A stretch of 64,000 bases of DNA, taken from NCBI RefSeq assembly GCF_004193775.1, contig NC_041016.1:41312022-41376021 (forward strand). The letters are read 5' to 3'. How positions within the stretch are numbered: the stretch's first letter is position 1; each line of letters begins with the position of its first letter. A program made the translations under genes and the position numbers. Below, piece by piece: positions 11,128 through 24,176 of this stretch. The notes under the pieces were generated by a model. That model searched no databases and was not told the origin of the DNA. It was given only the letters and a program-made list of their open reading frames with translations. Origin of the DNA: Glycine soja (lineage: Eukaryota; Streptophyta; Magnoliopsida; Fabales; Fabaceae).

Positions 11128-12747
11128 TTGCTCCTTCCATTCTTTTTTAATTATCTACTTACAAAGGGTTCTAACTCGTGGAGGGTTTTGACCATCGTGA
11201 AACTGAGTGAAGTATCATCATGTGAAGTTTCACCGTGTGAGTCTCTAAGAAGTCCACAATCAAGGATGTTACATTGCTCCTTCCATTCTTTTTTAATTAT
11301 CTGATTCTTGGAAAACTTTTGTCTAGCCCAGATCCGACTCAACTACATCAGGATTCAAGCCAACCCTAGACTATTCTCGACCTTTAATTTCCTTCCCCCC
11401 CCCCCCCCCCACCATTAAGGTCCACAACAAAGACTTCTTCTTCCTCACCAATTGCCGCTGCATCAGAACCGCAACTCCCTCACTTGTGTCATTTTGTTCG
11501 ATATTGGAGAGGATGCAAGGTAGACTTGATGGAATCGGCAAGAGTGGTAGCAGCAAGGGCGATGAAAGGGGTGAGGCGGGCAGATGATGTAGTGGAGTAT
11601 GAGGAAGTTAGGGTTTAGAGGCAAAAAAATGGGGACAAAAGGGAGAAGAGGAAAAAAAATTAAGAAACACATTTTGTGAAATTTTTTAACCGTCGATATT
11701 TATAAATTATTAAGAAATCAGTTTTTAATGGACAAAATGACCAATTTTAACTAATTAATTTTAAAAATAAAAGATTAAATTGAAAAAAAATACGATAAAA
11801 GTAAAAAAAAAAAAGTCATTTGACCTTTCCTTTAACTTCTACAGTAACCTCAATATAGAAGCCACAGTTGCATGAAAGGGTAGCACGTTGAATCTTTGGA
11901 TTGAACAAGAATTGTGTAATCATCCAGTGGGGCCTATCTGCCATTGTCATATGGAAACTACATATTATTTGCTTAAGGCAACCTAGAGAACAAATTAATT
12001 AACCTAGTTGCATATTCACAACCATTAATATTCTCCAAATCCATGGACATCACTTGCCAGAATAGAATCCAGATCTCTTAAAACATACTCTAGCAATTCC
12101 AGATCTAGTGGCAAAGATGTTTAATCTGTACTTTACCATGAATTGGCTGAGTTCAACCACATCCCCTCTCTTCAACGCGCACTGCACTTCACAATGACCG
12201 GGATATATTCTCCTAACAAGATATATTCTCTTATGAATGATTTTTAATATTCCAGAAATTTTGAATGATTTTTAATCCCAGAAATTGTTTAATACATTTT
12301 AAACACTCTAGCATCAAGCATTTTTTTTAACTGATTTAAACTTCTAAAAATGAATCGTCATAAAATATAATCAAATAATAATATTATTAACATTACGTTA
12401 TCATTTAACAATGATATATTTAATGATAGGAACTAAAAATATCCATGGATAACAACACAGATAAGAAGAGCCATAATATTTTGTTCAAAAATTAAAAGTA
12501 AATACTTGAAATTAAAGTTCAAGAACAAAAATTTAGTTAATCGTATTAATTTAAGTGATTACCACCTTATTCTCCCATATGTATGCACGTTACAGAACCA
12601 AATTAACTTTACATATTACGTTCATGCTACTCCAACCTATTAATGCATGTAAAAATAAACCAATCAACAATAGTTTGGGACCAAGCTATGTGTCAATCAA
12701 AGTAAGGAATTGCCTCACACGTGCATTCTTGATTTAATTTTGTGTAG
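11128..12747. other. AT-rich intergenic or intronic DNA, no clear gene
   Basis: It contains a 16-base C run at 11395-11410 and the repeated 3' piece of the 5S-like LTR (11261-11302). Otherwise it has no coding similarity I can support, apart from a very weak possible cyclase exon remnant at about 12150-12225 (see findings). The first exons expected for a full cyclase gene were not recognised here. Confidence 0.5.
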
Positions 12748-12907
12748 GTAATTGGTTTATCAGTTATTGGAGCCCTTAATGAAATATTGACACCTGAGCA
12801 TCAAAGTGAAATACGTGGCTATGTGTTCAATCACCAAGTATGTATGTATTACAATTTACAGTGGATTTATTATATATATCTTTTTTTAGGTAAACATCGG
12901 TTATTGT

Positions 12908-13096
12908 CAGTGGCGGATTCAAGACGCTGCTGGATTACTGGGTGCAAATTATAAAAAATAAAATTAGTGGGTTTAATTATATAAATATAAATAAAATAAA
13001 ATATAAAAATATAAAATTTTATTTACAAATTTAATGAATTTTAAAAAATGAGAAAATGCAAGTGCATACCCTCAATCCAATGTAGGTCCGCCAGTG
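12908..13096. mobile_element. hAT-like MITE
   Basis: This 189-bp element has terminal inverted repeats CAGTGGCGGA and TCCGCCAGTG (9 of 10 positions complementary). It is flanked by GTTATTGT and ATTATTGT (7/8), fitting an 8-bp hAT target duplication. The interior is AT-rich and noncoding. It lies in the intron between the first two recognised cyclase exons. Confidence 0.75.
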
Positions 13097-13129
13097 ATTA
13101 TTGTATATATCTTTAAGACAATATGTTTT

Positions 13130-13133
<4 letters not shown>

Positions 13134-13162
<29 letters not shown>
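13134..13162. repeat. (AT)n microsatellite
   Basis: An uninterrupted TA/AT dinucleotide run in a cyclase intron, just after the MITE. Confidence 0.9.
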
Positions 13163-14791
13163 CGTACATACTTTATGGTTAGACAATTCTGACTAAATTA
13201 GCATGGAATACTTGTGAATAGATTACGCTAAATATAATTTTGATGTTTTATTTTTCAAAATTAAGGATTTTGATTCCATTGTCAATTTTTGTGACATTGA
13301 CCATTAAATCACTAATGCTGAACTATAATATGAAATAATTTAATTAAATTTATACGCGATTTAAAGTGGTTTAATTTTTTAATTATTAATAGTTTTTAAT
13401 TAAATCCTTATTAAATGTTCCACTAATCAAATTAATAACTAAAAAATTCAGTATTATAGTATCACGTCAATGATAGTTGAACAGAAAAAATTTATTTTAA
13501 AAAATAGAGATTAAATATTCTTTATTTTTTATAAGGTGCCAAAATTAAAAATTAATGAAATAGAAATACCAAAATTATATTTTAACCAATAGTTTAAATT
13601 AGAAAGACAAAATTCAGCTACGGGTAATATATTACTCTAGGTAGCCCTTGTTATATATATGATGAATAATGTTAGTTATTTACTCTAGGGTGGGGAATGC
13701 ATATAGAAGGGTCCAGCATAATGTTTGCATCAGCTTTGAACTATGTGACCTTAAGATTGCTTGGAGAAGACATTGATGGTGGAGAAGGCGCTATAGAAAA
13801 AGCAAGGACATGGATTCTTGATGGTGGAGGAGCCACTTATATTCCTTCCTGGGGAAAACTCTGGCTCTCGGTATCTTATTAATACTAGTGATAACACTAT
13901 TTTTTTTATTAGTTTATACAATATGGGTGTTTCCTAATGGTTAAAAATTAATTTCACATAGTGTGTGTGATTGTCATTAGTCCAAAAGAATTTTTACACA
14001 CAAATAGAATCAAACACAGATTTGTTCATTCAATAAATTGTTTCCTCCCATGTAAATACAATAAAATTTTACATTATTATCTTAATCCTATAAATTAATG
14101 ACAATACTATCTTTTTTATTATTTGATAGATTTTACTATATAAAAGCAAATAGAGATTTTTTTAGGTAGTGAAAAATTTAAGGGCGGATGATGTCCCATT
14201 AAAAGACAGGATTGAGGTTAAAATAAACATAATAATAATGTAATACCACATTAACTCTTACATTTCAATCTAAATATATTGCTAACCTACATTAACTCTT
14301 AATTAATTTTGTGACCAACTTGGTTTGAATTAGTTTTTTTTATAAATAAAAGCATGGTTTAAATATGTTAAATACAAGAAGCATTTATATTTTATATTTA
14401 GTTATACTTGAAATAGAGTTACCTTCTGAAAACAATACTTGTGAATTGAAAAAAACTTAACCATGTATGTTTGACAAAGTTTTGATTCTGCCAAGCGATA
14501 CATACAGTTTATTGTGGAATTTTTTTTATTTAATCATCTATTCAAATAGTGCGTATATAGTGATCAAAATGAATTATTGGAATAATAGATGCTTGGCGTT
14601 TATGAATGGAGCGGACTGAAGCCAATCCCACCAGAAATATGGTTGTTTCCCTATTTTGTTCCTTTCCATCCAGGTTGTCATGAATGAATTTTAAGTTTTG
14701 CTCTCCTCAATTAAATTTACATGTTCACACACACACATACACACACTTATTCTCTCTCACACACATACACATATATATTATAAATAAATTT

Positions 14792-14888
14792 GTTAGCTTA
14801 CACTCACTTATTTTTTAAGATAAAATAAGTTAGTAAGTTATATCTGGGTATATTTTAACAAAACTTATAATTATAACTAGTTAATTTC
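14792..14888. repeat. Paralogous copy of the Helitron target region
   Basis: TTAGCTTACACTCACTTATT then AAGTTAGTAAGTTATATCTG and GGTATATTTTAAC match the two Helitron flanks joined together (14935-14971 plus 27763-27830: CTACTTATTTTTTAAAAGGA, then TACTAAGTTAGTAAGTTACG). This local duplicate has no insertion and so acts as an empty site. Confidence 0.8.
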
Positions 14889-14971
14889 TTTTTTTTAAAA
14901 AAAAAGTGGGTGCATGTTAGCAAATGTGTATAGGATTTACTAACTCACACCTACTTATTTTTTAAAAGGAA

Positions 14972-15000
14972 CTAGTGGATAACCCGTGTGCATGCACAGG
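14972..15000 (-). other. Helitron 3' terminus with hairpin and CTAG
   Basis: On the minus strand: CCTGTGCATGCACACGGG (foldable), then TTATCCACTAG. This is the terminator structure typical of plant Helitrons. Confidence 0.9.
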
Positions 15001-15170
15001 TCTTTTGTCTAAATGATTTTCGATGGAAGAATAAAAAAAAGACATTGTAAAAAGATAAAAGGAATAACATTCATATAAAATAGTTGTAATGTCAAATTGT
15101 CTGAAGATAAATATAAAGACGTTGGAAATAAATATAAACATTGTTTTGCAAAATAACATCGTGGATTTTC

Positions 15171-17324
15171 CTAATCTATATCACTATCATCCCAATCAAT
15201 TGCACGCCTGATGACAACTTCCCATATCTTCTCAGCACGCCTATAGTTGAATGAGAGCTCGTCTCCATGGCTAAAATCACCTTCTTGAAGGAATTTATAC
15301 CAAGGGAGAATGACATACTTATCACCAATGCCTTTGTCGAGCACAACTACATTCCATTGCAGTGGAGGTCCGAATCTTCTGAGAATTGTAATATGATCAC
15401 CACAGTGGATTAGGCATTGTGTGACAGAGGCTGGAAGTTACTGTAGGAAAAAAAAAAGAGTTAGGCATTGAAATTAATATTTGTATAGAAGATATAAATG
15501 GATATGAATATTTTACCAATGGATGTGGTGCGCCTAGCATTGATTGGGTGATTTCATATGTCCAGATGTGTTTTCTTGTTGCACGACGCCTTTTTCATTT
15601 TTTCTGGTCTAATGGTGGAGTGAAGTGGAGGTCAAATTTTGAGGGGTGGTCGCAAGCCAGGAAATTTATCTTCACAGAGTCATAAATCTGCAATTCTGTC
15701 CTCAATCTTGTTAGCCCATCAGCAAAGTAAAGTTTTCCTTTGTGTTGTCTAACTTGAATTTTGTAGGTTTCCCCATCATACTTAAATTCAACAATTTCAG
15801 GATAATTTGGTAGCCATTGGCGCTGATAGAAGCCTGGTATTTCTATGGCGTCCTGCAATGGGGAAAAAGTATTTAAAAAAAGAAAAACAATATCAGAAGC
15901 ACAAAGAATAAAATATGGAAATAAAGGTTTTGATTTAACCTTGTCACAATGGAAGGCAGCTTTAAATTGCAATATCAATTGTTGTCTGATAGCAGGCAAT
16001 CTCAACTGCAGTGCAATGAGAAAAAAATGGACTTAGCATTTAAAAAACATGTATATCGACTAATTCAATTGTCTGCAGGTCTAAATTGGGGTGTTGCTGC
16101 AATGTAGTAGTAATTGGATTTAACAGTTCTAATTTAGGATAATTAAAATAAGATAAGAGAAGATGCATATAAAATAAGACGCAGGAAATTAGATGCAAAA
16201 CATGAAAATGAGGAATATAGAACATTGCAGAGATCAGAAAATGCAGCAAAAGCAAATACAGTAGCAAGAAAAGTTCTTAATCAGAGATCATATGATCGAA
16301 CAGATAAGAAAATGCATTTCATGATTCGAATTAAAGGCCAAAAGCAAGAAAGTTTGAAAGAGAAGAATCAAGATTATAAAGAGAATATAATAGATGATGT
16401 ATATCAGAGATGATATGATCGAACAAATAAGAAAATACACTTCATAACGCTAATGAAGGACCAAAAGCAAGAAAGTTTGAAAGGGCAGAGTCAGCATCAT
16501 AAAAACAATGTAATAGATCGTGTAGATAACCAAACTACCTAGAATCTTAATACAATAGTTGGAAATAATGGTAATAGAATGCTACGAAATTTAATAGGCA
16601 TTTAAAAAGATTTAACTTAATATTGTTTCTGTTCTGTTTTGGATGGGGTATAATCGCACAGGATATGCATAGGCTGTTTTTTCCTACATGCATGAGTCAA
16701 ATGTTATTCTAGATGACATGCTACCTAGGGTTCATTGACAGTGACAATATAGTAGCATCATTCAAAATTATTGAATAATTTTCAGGATTCATTAGCAATG
16801 AAGAAAATTAAATTAATATTTAAATTTCTTACTATGTATTTAACAATAGAACATTAGAATCACTGGAACAGGTTTTTGAATTAGTATCAACAAAATGTCC
16901 AAATTGAACATGCATTGCGATAAAAGCACAACATGAATGCAAAAAGTGTGAGGGACAAAAATAAGATTTAAACGTTACTAATATCTAAAGGGTAAGATAG
17001 ATGATAACGTAGTATGCAAGAAACCTAACACAATGGGCACAAATAAATGAAGCAGAAGCAGGGAAAATTGAATTAGGGCTTTGCCACAGGAAAGAAAGTT
17101 GAGTCAGACAATGATGGATTCAAACGCAGAATTGTTCAATATGTCTGTCCTAAATTGCAATTCGAAAACTTACAAACATAGATGGCAAGATGTTGAATTT
17201 TGGTTCGGGATATGGATGAAAAATGTAACCAAATGCAAGAGAAAAATCAGGAAATGAATGAACATGCAGTCAGGTTTGGGTTTAGGCTTACCTTGCTTGA
17301 GGCAGTCGATGAAGCGGGAGACAT
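15171..17324 (-). pseudogene. Double B3-domain-like gene carried by the Helitron
   Basis: It lies between the helicase and the Helitron 3' end. The proposed start is at 17324 (MSPASSTASSK, then GTAAGC donor). Exon 2 (about 16016-15942) is LRLPAIRQQLILQFKAAFHC. Exon 3 (from about 15854) reads AIEIPGFYQRQWLPNY through KINFLACDHPSKFDLHFTPP. A single in-frame TGA at about 15596 follows QKK. The frame continues with a basic stretch KRRRATRK (a possible nuclear signal) and HIWTYEITQSMLGAPHPL. Exon 4 (about 15440-15171) holds ITILRRFGPPLQWNVVVLDK and WYKFLQEGDFSHGDELSF, ending WEVVIRRAIDWDDSDID with a TAG. Spacing and the WxxFL...GDE.SF pattern suggest two B3 DNA-binding folds. Without the one stop it would be open. 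Family assignment is by pattern only. Confidence 0.55.
16282..16525. repeat. Tandem duplication, unit about 123 bp
   Basis: Copies start at 16282 and 16405. Both contain ATATGATCGAACA, AAGCAAGAAAGTTTGAAAG and a TAATAGAT(G/C) block. A third, partial relative (ATCAGAGATCATATGA) occurs near 18005. It lies in an intron-like stretch of the Helitron. Confidence 0.8.
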
Positions 17325-18006
17325 GGTAGTAGTCGCTTTGAGAGAATAATTTGGTAAGAGTTGAAATGAAGGTGGTAGAGAAATAAATCGTGGTCTGATG
17401 ATGTAAAGTAGTGGGTGATGGAAGGGTCATTACTTTTCAGGGGGGTGTAAGTGACGGCAAGTTAAGTGGTTTGGGAACTGTGGAGCATTGAATGTTCCGT
17501 TCAAAGATTGGACGTGAATTGGCAAAATGATAAGTATGAAAGACTGTGGTGGTGGAGGCAGGTGAAGAGGTATTTTTATTGCTGAATATAACAAAGAGTA
17601 AGTTAATTTTTTCTATTGTTATAAATACAATTTGCATCATCAGATGAATGACCTGTCTAATGCTGAAGTCAATAATGATTTGGCATAGATAATATTTTGC
17701 AAGGCCAATTGATTATCTAAGAAAAGATAAATGGTTCTACTAAAAGAATAATAATAAGTGTATCATCCTAGGAAAACAGCCAGAGTAACATATAGAATTC
17801 ACTTGCTGAATGGTAGTATTTAAATTGAGATAAACATTTTATTTTCTTTCGTGCAATTCATGAAAGAAATGGTTAATTTGGAGTTCATGAAAAGGGATGA
17901 AAATTTAAAATGCAGCAAATAAGAAAATGCACTCCATAAAGGAAGACTGGTTTTCTAAAATTAATGAATTATAGATTGGCTCATTTGATGATGTTTTAAC
18001 TGTATA

Positions 18007-21000
18007 TCAGAGATCATATGAGTAAGAAGCAAATTCAGTTGTGGTTAGAATTAAATTTGCAATCGGAAATAAATTGGATTTACCTTGTAATATTTGTAAA
18101 GACCTCTTTGAAAACCACATTCGTGGTTGAAGTAATTTTTTTTTGTCCTGATTATGTATTAAAATTCGAAGTCCTTTCTTTGACTTGACTCTTGATAATG
18201 CAACATATAGTTGGCCATGTGAAAAAATTGGTTTTGGCAAGTAAAGTCCAACTGAAGATAGTGATTGTCCTTGGGATTTATTAATTGTCATGGCATAAGA
18301 AAGCATTATCGGAAATTGTCTCCTCAATAGCTTAAAAGGCCATGGTGACTGTGAAGGCGACATAGACATTCGTGGGATATATACATGATCTCCGATATTT
18401 GTCCCATATATTATGTCAGCTGCAATAACATGTTTTGCTAGTCTTGTGGTAATTAACCTAGTACCATTACACAACCCTTGAGTTTGGTCTAAGTTCCTTA
18501 ATAGCATTATTGGTGTTCCAATCTTGAGTTTGAGACAGTGATTGGGTAAGCCAGATGTTGTCAATGAATTCAGAAATTCAGTTGTCAGTGAGCGGAAATG
18601 ACAACTTTCAATGATTTCAGATTTGTCAACTGAATCAGAGCTTAGATATTCCATTTGCTCACCTATCAATATTTTAGACATAAAAAAGAAAATTCATCAA
18701 CCAAAAATGTAAAATCCAGGAAAGTTGATTAAAAGATGAAAAACAGAATAAGATAATTTACTATATGATTACCCAGTATCATTGTAAGCATATAATCATT
18801 AACTTGTTGCACTGTTTCATTTGTAGAAGCTAATATTGCTCTGGTTTGGAAGTATTCAGGATCATTGTGATGATGAGATAGATCTGGAAATGTAGAGCTA
18901 ATTATACTATGAATAGGATCATTATATTCTGTGATTAATAGTTCCTATGGAATTTCAATAGTAGCATAGCCATTATTTTCATCTCCAATAATACCATCAC
19001 CAATATCTATAATCCACTGTGCAAAAGCTACAGTTTCTTCTTGATCTGTTGCTTGCATATTGTTTTGTAAACGCATGTTTTTTGTCAGTCTCAAGATCTG
19101 ACAGTGATCCCATAGATAAGAGGAATTAATTGTTACGTTAACAATATCAGAGCGGCTGCCTCTTGGAATGACTGGCAGGATTTGCCGGAAATCTCCACCA
19201 AAGACCATGACTTTACCTCCAAAGATTTTATTGTCCTTTGAGTTGTGTTTGATGATATCTCTAAAACTGTGATCAAGTGCCTCAAAACAGAATTTGTGAG
19301 CCATGGGTGTTTCATCCCAAATGATTAGACTTGTCTGATTTAATAGTTTAGCTAATTGAGTTCCTTAATGGATATTGCAAGTTGAGTCTTCAAAAACTGG
19401 AACTGGAATTTTAAAATTTGAATGCGCAGTTCTACCTCCAGGCAATAGCAGAGAAGCTATGCTGCTAGAGGCTACCATTATTACAATTTTATTGTCAGCT
19501 CTCAGTGAACTTGCAAGTGTTTTCCAAATGTATGTTTTTCCTTTACCTCCATATCCATAGAGAAAAAACATACCACCTTCATCTTTATTAACAGCTTCAA
19601 CAATCTAGTTGTAAATTGAACCTTGTTCATCTGGAATCATTGATATGTGGTGTTAGATTTAAAGATAAATGAATGAAGTTAAAATACTAATTTATAGATG
19701 AGAAAAGCTAAGAAGGAAATGCACATAATAATTTTCAAAGGGGTAAATTGCTCTGTACTTAATGTACCTGTCATGTGAGAAAATAGATGTTCAAACTCTG
19801 ATCTAAGTTCTTCATTGTTGTAGTTCAGTTCAGCTAATATAAGGCTATTGTCTAGATAAGCTGGACAATTCGCATCCTCTGGATATGGCATTGAAGGATA
19901 GTCTCTAAGAGATCTTTGATTTGCTTGCAACAGTTCTTCAATTTCAAGCAAGACCAAATTTTGAAGAGTTCTATCATCAAGCTGTAATGCTAATACACAA
20001 AAGGGAAAAAAGTCAAATTATGTGTCGTATCAATATTGATTTGTCTGATGGGAAATTAGGACTAACCTGGACTTGTTGATGATTTTTTATAATTATAGAC
20101 AATGTCATCAGCCATCCAATGCCAAGTTTGGTCCCAAACTTGTTCAGGTTTGCTCATTGTTGCAGTTAAAAGTAACAACACAAATAGTTTTCTTATATAA
20201 TGTGTTGAACCCCAGTCTTTTGCTTCCTTGATTGCCTCAATAAATTCTTTATCATCTTGTAAAAATCCCATAGCAAAACATGCTTCTTTATATGTAGAAT
20301 ACTGAACATTATCAATTGTTCTTAAATCCTCAAATGAGGTAGGTCCTTTACAAACAGTAAGCATCATTCTCAAATAAAATAATTTCCCTGTAATTGGTGG
20401 AACCCATAGTAATCTGCCAATGGTATAACCTTTCTTCCTAAGGTGCCAACATCTTTTCTTCTCATTGTATACAAACTTAGAAACAAATTCTGCATAAGTA
20501 AGATTTCTCCCTTCAATAGAATTTTGGTTGGTGTTCATCCATGAAATAAACTTTGAATCAGAGATACTTGGCTTAGACAATACATCATCAATATCATCAT
20601 GATCTTCATAGAGAACACTATGTTGGCCTGGAAGATGGAAGTGTAATCTTTCAACAGCAGGTTTTCTGCCATGTATTGGAAATCCAAAGATTCTCTAAGT
20701 AGATTCACAGGGACATATGTATCTGTTAGGAAGATAGAAGTAGTTGTTATAACAATGATGATCAGATAAATTAGAGATCAAGTTTTAATAATACCTGCAA
20801 TCTAGATATTCTTTGATCTCATCATTATGAGTGCCACCATTCTCAGTTTGATCGTTATCTTCATCAATCAAAACAACAGTCACTCTATTAGTATACATAT
20901 CTGCAATTTATTAGTAAGTCTGTTAATAGACAACAATTAAAGTTATTAGATATGATTGTGTGATTAATATTGGCAATGTAAAATAACAATATCACACATA

Positions 21001-23285
21001 ATATAAATTCACCAAACTTAGAATCAACTTACATGCAATAACTTTGCCTAGCATGTGATTCTTTGTCAAGTCCATAAGCATTTGTTCATACTTTAGTTTG
21101 AAGACTCTGGAGATTATGTCTGGCCTATCTGCTGCTTTCAGATTCAACGGATTCAGCAATCTATGGATTTCAGGCCAGTTTGGATTACAGGTTAAAGTAA
21201 TAAACAAATTTGGGAAGCCCACATGGCTACATATGGCCATACCATTAAAATAAAGTTGATCCATATAGCACAGACTGCCAACAAAAGTTCAAGGCAAAAT
21301 GACTCTTTTACCTTTATTTAGGCCTTTCCTACTTCCATCATCCAATGACTGTTGTAAGCTACAAAACTTGTCAACTCAAAGTTTTTTTTGGTTGTTTCTG
21401 ATGTAAGAAAGCCTTTCTGACTCAACCATAGTATACCCGTCAACTACAAATTGTTGGAATAGTCTCCTAGAATTCAACAAAGTTTTAGACTCATTTGATC
21501 TGCATTGTAGCCTATAAGAAAACCACTCCTTCATTGTAAGACGATTTCTTTTCCTTTTCTCACCATCTGATTGAATGCTATGTAGAATATCAGGTCTATA
21601 TCCATCTTCCCTGTAAGGAAATAAGAAAGGGTATTGTAGAGCTAGATAGCTAGAATGTAATTCATGGATCCTTTGTAGTTGTCCATGCTGAGTTTCAATA
21701 ATAATATCTCTTTTTGAATTTGCATCAAAATCGCTTACTATTAGTGCTGCAACTTCAGGAACAGTAGGTACATTATATGTACGACCATCTTTCTCACGAT
21801 TAGCAATCAATTTCAACTTGATATTATTCACTTGAACATCTTGCAATCTATCTCTCGCCATCCTGAAAGTTTTTGCATGCACGTTGTATTCATCCAGTAT
21901 CTCACTAAGTTGTGAAACAATGTGTTCTTTAATTTGATTATATGGACTGCGGAGCAAAGTAAACAATTATATATACGATGATTACAAGATTAGTAATGCA
22001 GAATAAACAATTGAATTCTGTTTAAATGTAAGATTGTTGATCAATGTTGTGCATTTATAATAATAACAATGAAAGACTAACTACCTTATTGCATTAATCA
22101 TATTCTACACTTCATTTTCTGTGTCAAAGATATACAATTATGCAAATTTTGGTTCTTTCCCAAGAATTGGTAACATACTACCTATTCTATGACATGGTTG
22201 ACCTTGAGTTCTTATTGTAGGAGGTCCTCTTGAATTATTAATTGATTTGTCAAAATTAATACCAGCAGAAGTAAAGGCAAACATCATGTTATATGTCCTT
22301 ATGTTCTGTTGGTAATTTTTAGTATCAGATGTACCATGATCATACAAAAGTTGGTAGAGATATTTAGCTGGATTCTGTAACAATGGAAGTTCAACTTTGC
22401 CATTTCCACAACATAAACTGAATATTGGATTTGTAGTTCTTTTATCTTTTGAGACTATTTCATCATACCACATATTTGCATTACAGTGACTACACTGCAT
22501 GAGTTGGTCACCAAGATCAGAATATCCTGAAATAATTTAATGACATATGGCAAAGTGAGGTTGGACATTGAAAATATTTTAGGAAAACATGTAAATTGAA
22601 ACACGATAAACAAAAGCAATTTTGTACAGTGAAAGATATTCGACAGTAAGCTAATAACATAGTGTTTATGAATATTAATCGTTACCTTCTCTATTAATTG
22701 CGGGGTCATTAGCTGAGGACATATAATTTTGGTTTTCAGGTGAAGAAACTGAAACACAGCCTATGAAAATTGCATTTAGATTAGATTATAGCATTATAAT
22801 GTTGAAAATTAATTTGATAAAGTCGATTTTAATTGGTGTGTTGATTCAGAACTCTCATCCTCTGATGAATCAGGAATATTAACTAAAAAAGTGAATTAAA
22901 TCTAAGTTTAGTGAAATTTATTTAATGTGGAATGGATTCACATAATATTGAATGCACCTTACAGTTTGCTTGTCTTTGTGTGACAAAAATTGTGGATATT
23001 GTATTACTAAATCAACAAACTAATTAGAATTATTAACTGTAATTTGGAAGATAATATTTTGAATTGCTTACAATCAATATTCTGAGCCTGATCATTAACT
23101 TTGTGCTGCCTGATACCTTTATTCTTTATCCTGGCTTGTGCTGTGTCACGATGATTTGCATGCTCATGGTTATCCATGTTCTTGATGGTTGTTGTTAATC
23201 TTGATCGAGTTATAAAATTTTTACTGACTTCTTGTTTCAATGTTACAATACATGCAAAATTAAAATTGCAAAAGTTCATGGACAT
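18007..23285 (-). pseudogene. Helitron Rep/PIF1-type helicase, degenerate
   Basis: This is the rolling-circle replication initiator and 5'-3' helicase of Helitrons. Order on the minus strand: Cys-rich N-terminal segment (22500: CSHCNANMWYDE, then HRIGSMLPILGKEPKFA); Helitron_like_N segment (21966-21376 and 21264-21034, including LFITLTCNPNWPEIHRLL); a segment resuming NRVTVVLIDED at about 20890; then the helicase. The helicase keeps Walker A (LYGYGGKGKT, 19570-19500), Walker B (LIIWDE), GGDFRQILPV (about 19190), and C-terminal MTINKSQGQSL and YVALSRVKS (18290-18170). Stops lie at 22138, 22105, about 21390, 19603, 19371 and 18945, several replacing an expected Q or R. The HUH motif and catalytic tyrosine region are absent (see findings). 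Confidence 0.9.
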
Positions 23286-23904
23286 GTAGAAAAGAAATGT
23301 TATTCCACTCGGACCAAGACATAACTTGACTTGTTCACTAAAATTATCAATGTTGACAGCTGGTTAAATGGATCATACTTTGATAAAAATGATTAGACAT
23401 GCTGTATAGGCATGATTATAGCGATGGTTTTGACGGCGACATTAAAACTTGTAAAGTAAGTAATAAAAAGTGAGCATAAGGAAAAACACTAAAATTATGA
23501 ATTCTGACAGCTAATTAAATGCACTAAAATGATTAGACATGCATTTATAACCATTATTATACCTATGCTTTGGGGCCATCGATAAGAAATGTGATATCGA
23601 AAATGTTATGCATGGCAGAATTAGGATGTCAACCTAAAGAGAAATTGTTTTTTTACTTGTCTTATTAATTGTACATCATATTGAGACATATGATGAAAGA
23701 TGGAGTAAATTTATCAAATATCAAATTCTGCATTTGCCAAAGTAAAATCAAGCAAAAAATGGCATCTAAAATAACAAATCATGCTAAACGATAATTGATA
23801 ATAAAGAAACACTTAATTATATATCATTGATGATCCAAGATCATGTTTCTCGAGACTCCAAAGCTGATACTTTTGTCTTGGTATGTATATTCTGCTGTTA
23901 GAAA

Positions 23905-24176
23905 ATTAATTAGATATGAATGCTGATTTAGTTGTGCTAGTGATCAATATTTCGTGGTCATTATTTCTAATATTTTAATTTTTTTCCCGTGAATACTTTG
24001 TGCTCGGACAATTAAGGATGCACACCTTAAAATCAGATGAATTAATCAGATATGAATGCTGATTTAGTTGTGCTAGTGATCAATATTTCGTGGTCATTAT
24101 TTCTAATATTTTAATTTGTTTCTCGTGAATACTTTGTGCTCAGACAATTAAAGATGCACACCTTAAAATTAGATGC
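23905..24176. repeat. Tandem duplication, unit 136 bp
   Basis: Copies at 23905-24040 and 24041-24176 are nearly identical (AGATATGAATGCTGATTTAG, TCAATATTTCGTGGTCATTA, TGTGCTC(G/A)GACAATTAA). It lies between the RPA-like and helicase genes of the Helitron. High identity suggests a recent duplication. Confidence 0.9.

Larger units (their letters stand above)
12748..14673 (+). pseudogene. Cyclase exon block 1 (three exons)
   Basis: Exon 12748-12837 (30 codons, VIGLSVIGALNEIL to FNHQ) is followed by a GT donor. Exon 13689-13870 begins [12 protein letters not shown] and ends PSWGKLWLS. Exon 14589-14673 encodes [20 protein letters not shown] and ends FHPG. The family normally has NEDGG between NHQ and WG. 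Those codons are missing or altered at the second exon's acceptor (CTCTAGGG). These three exons show no internal stop. Confidence 0.85.
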
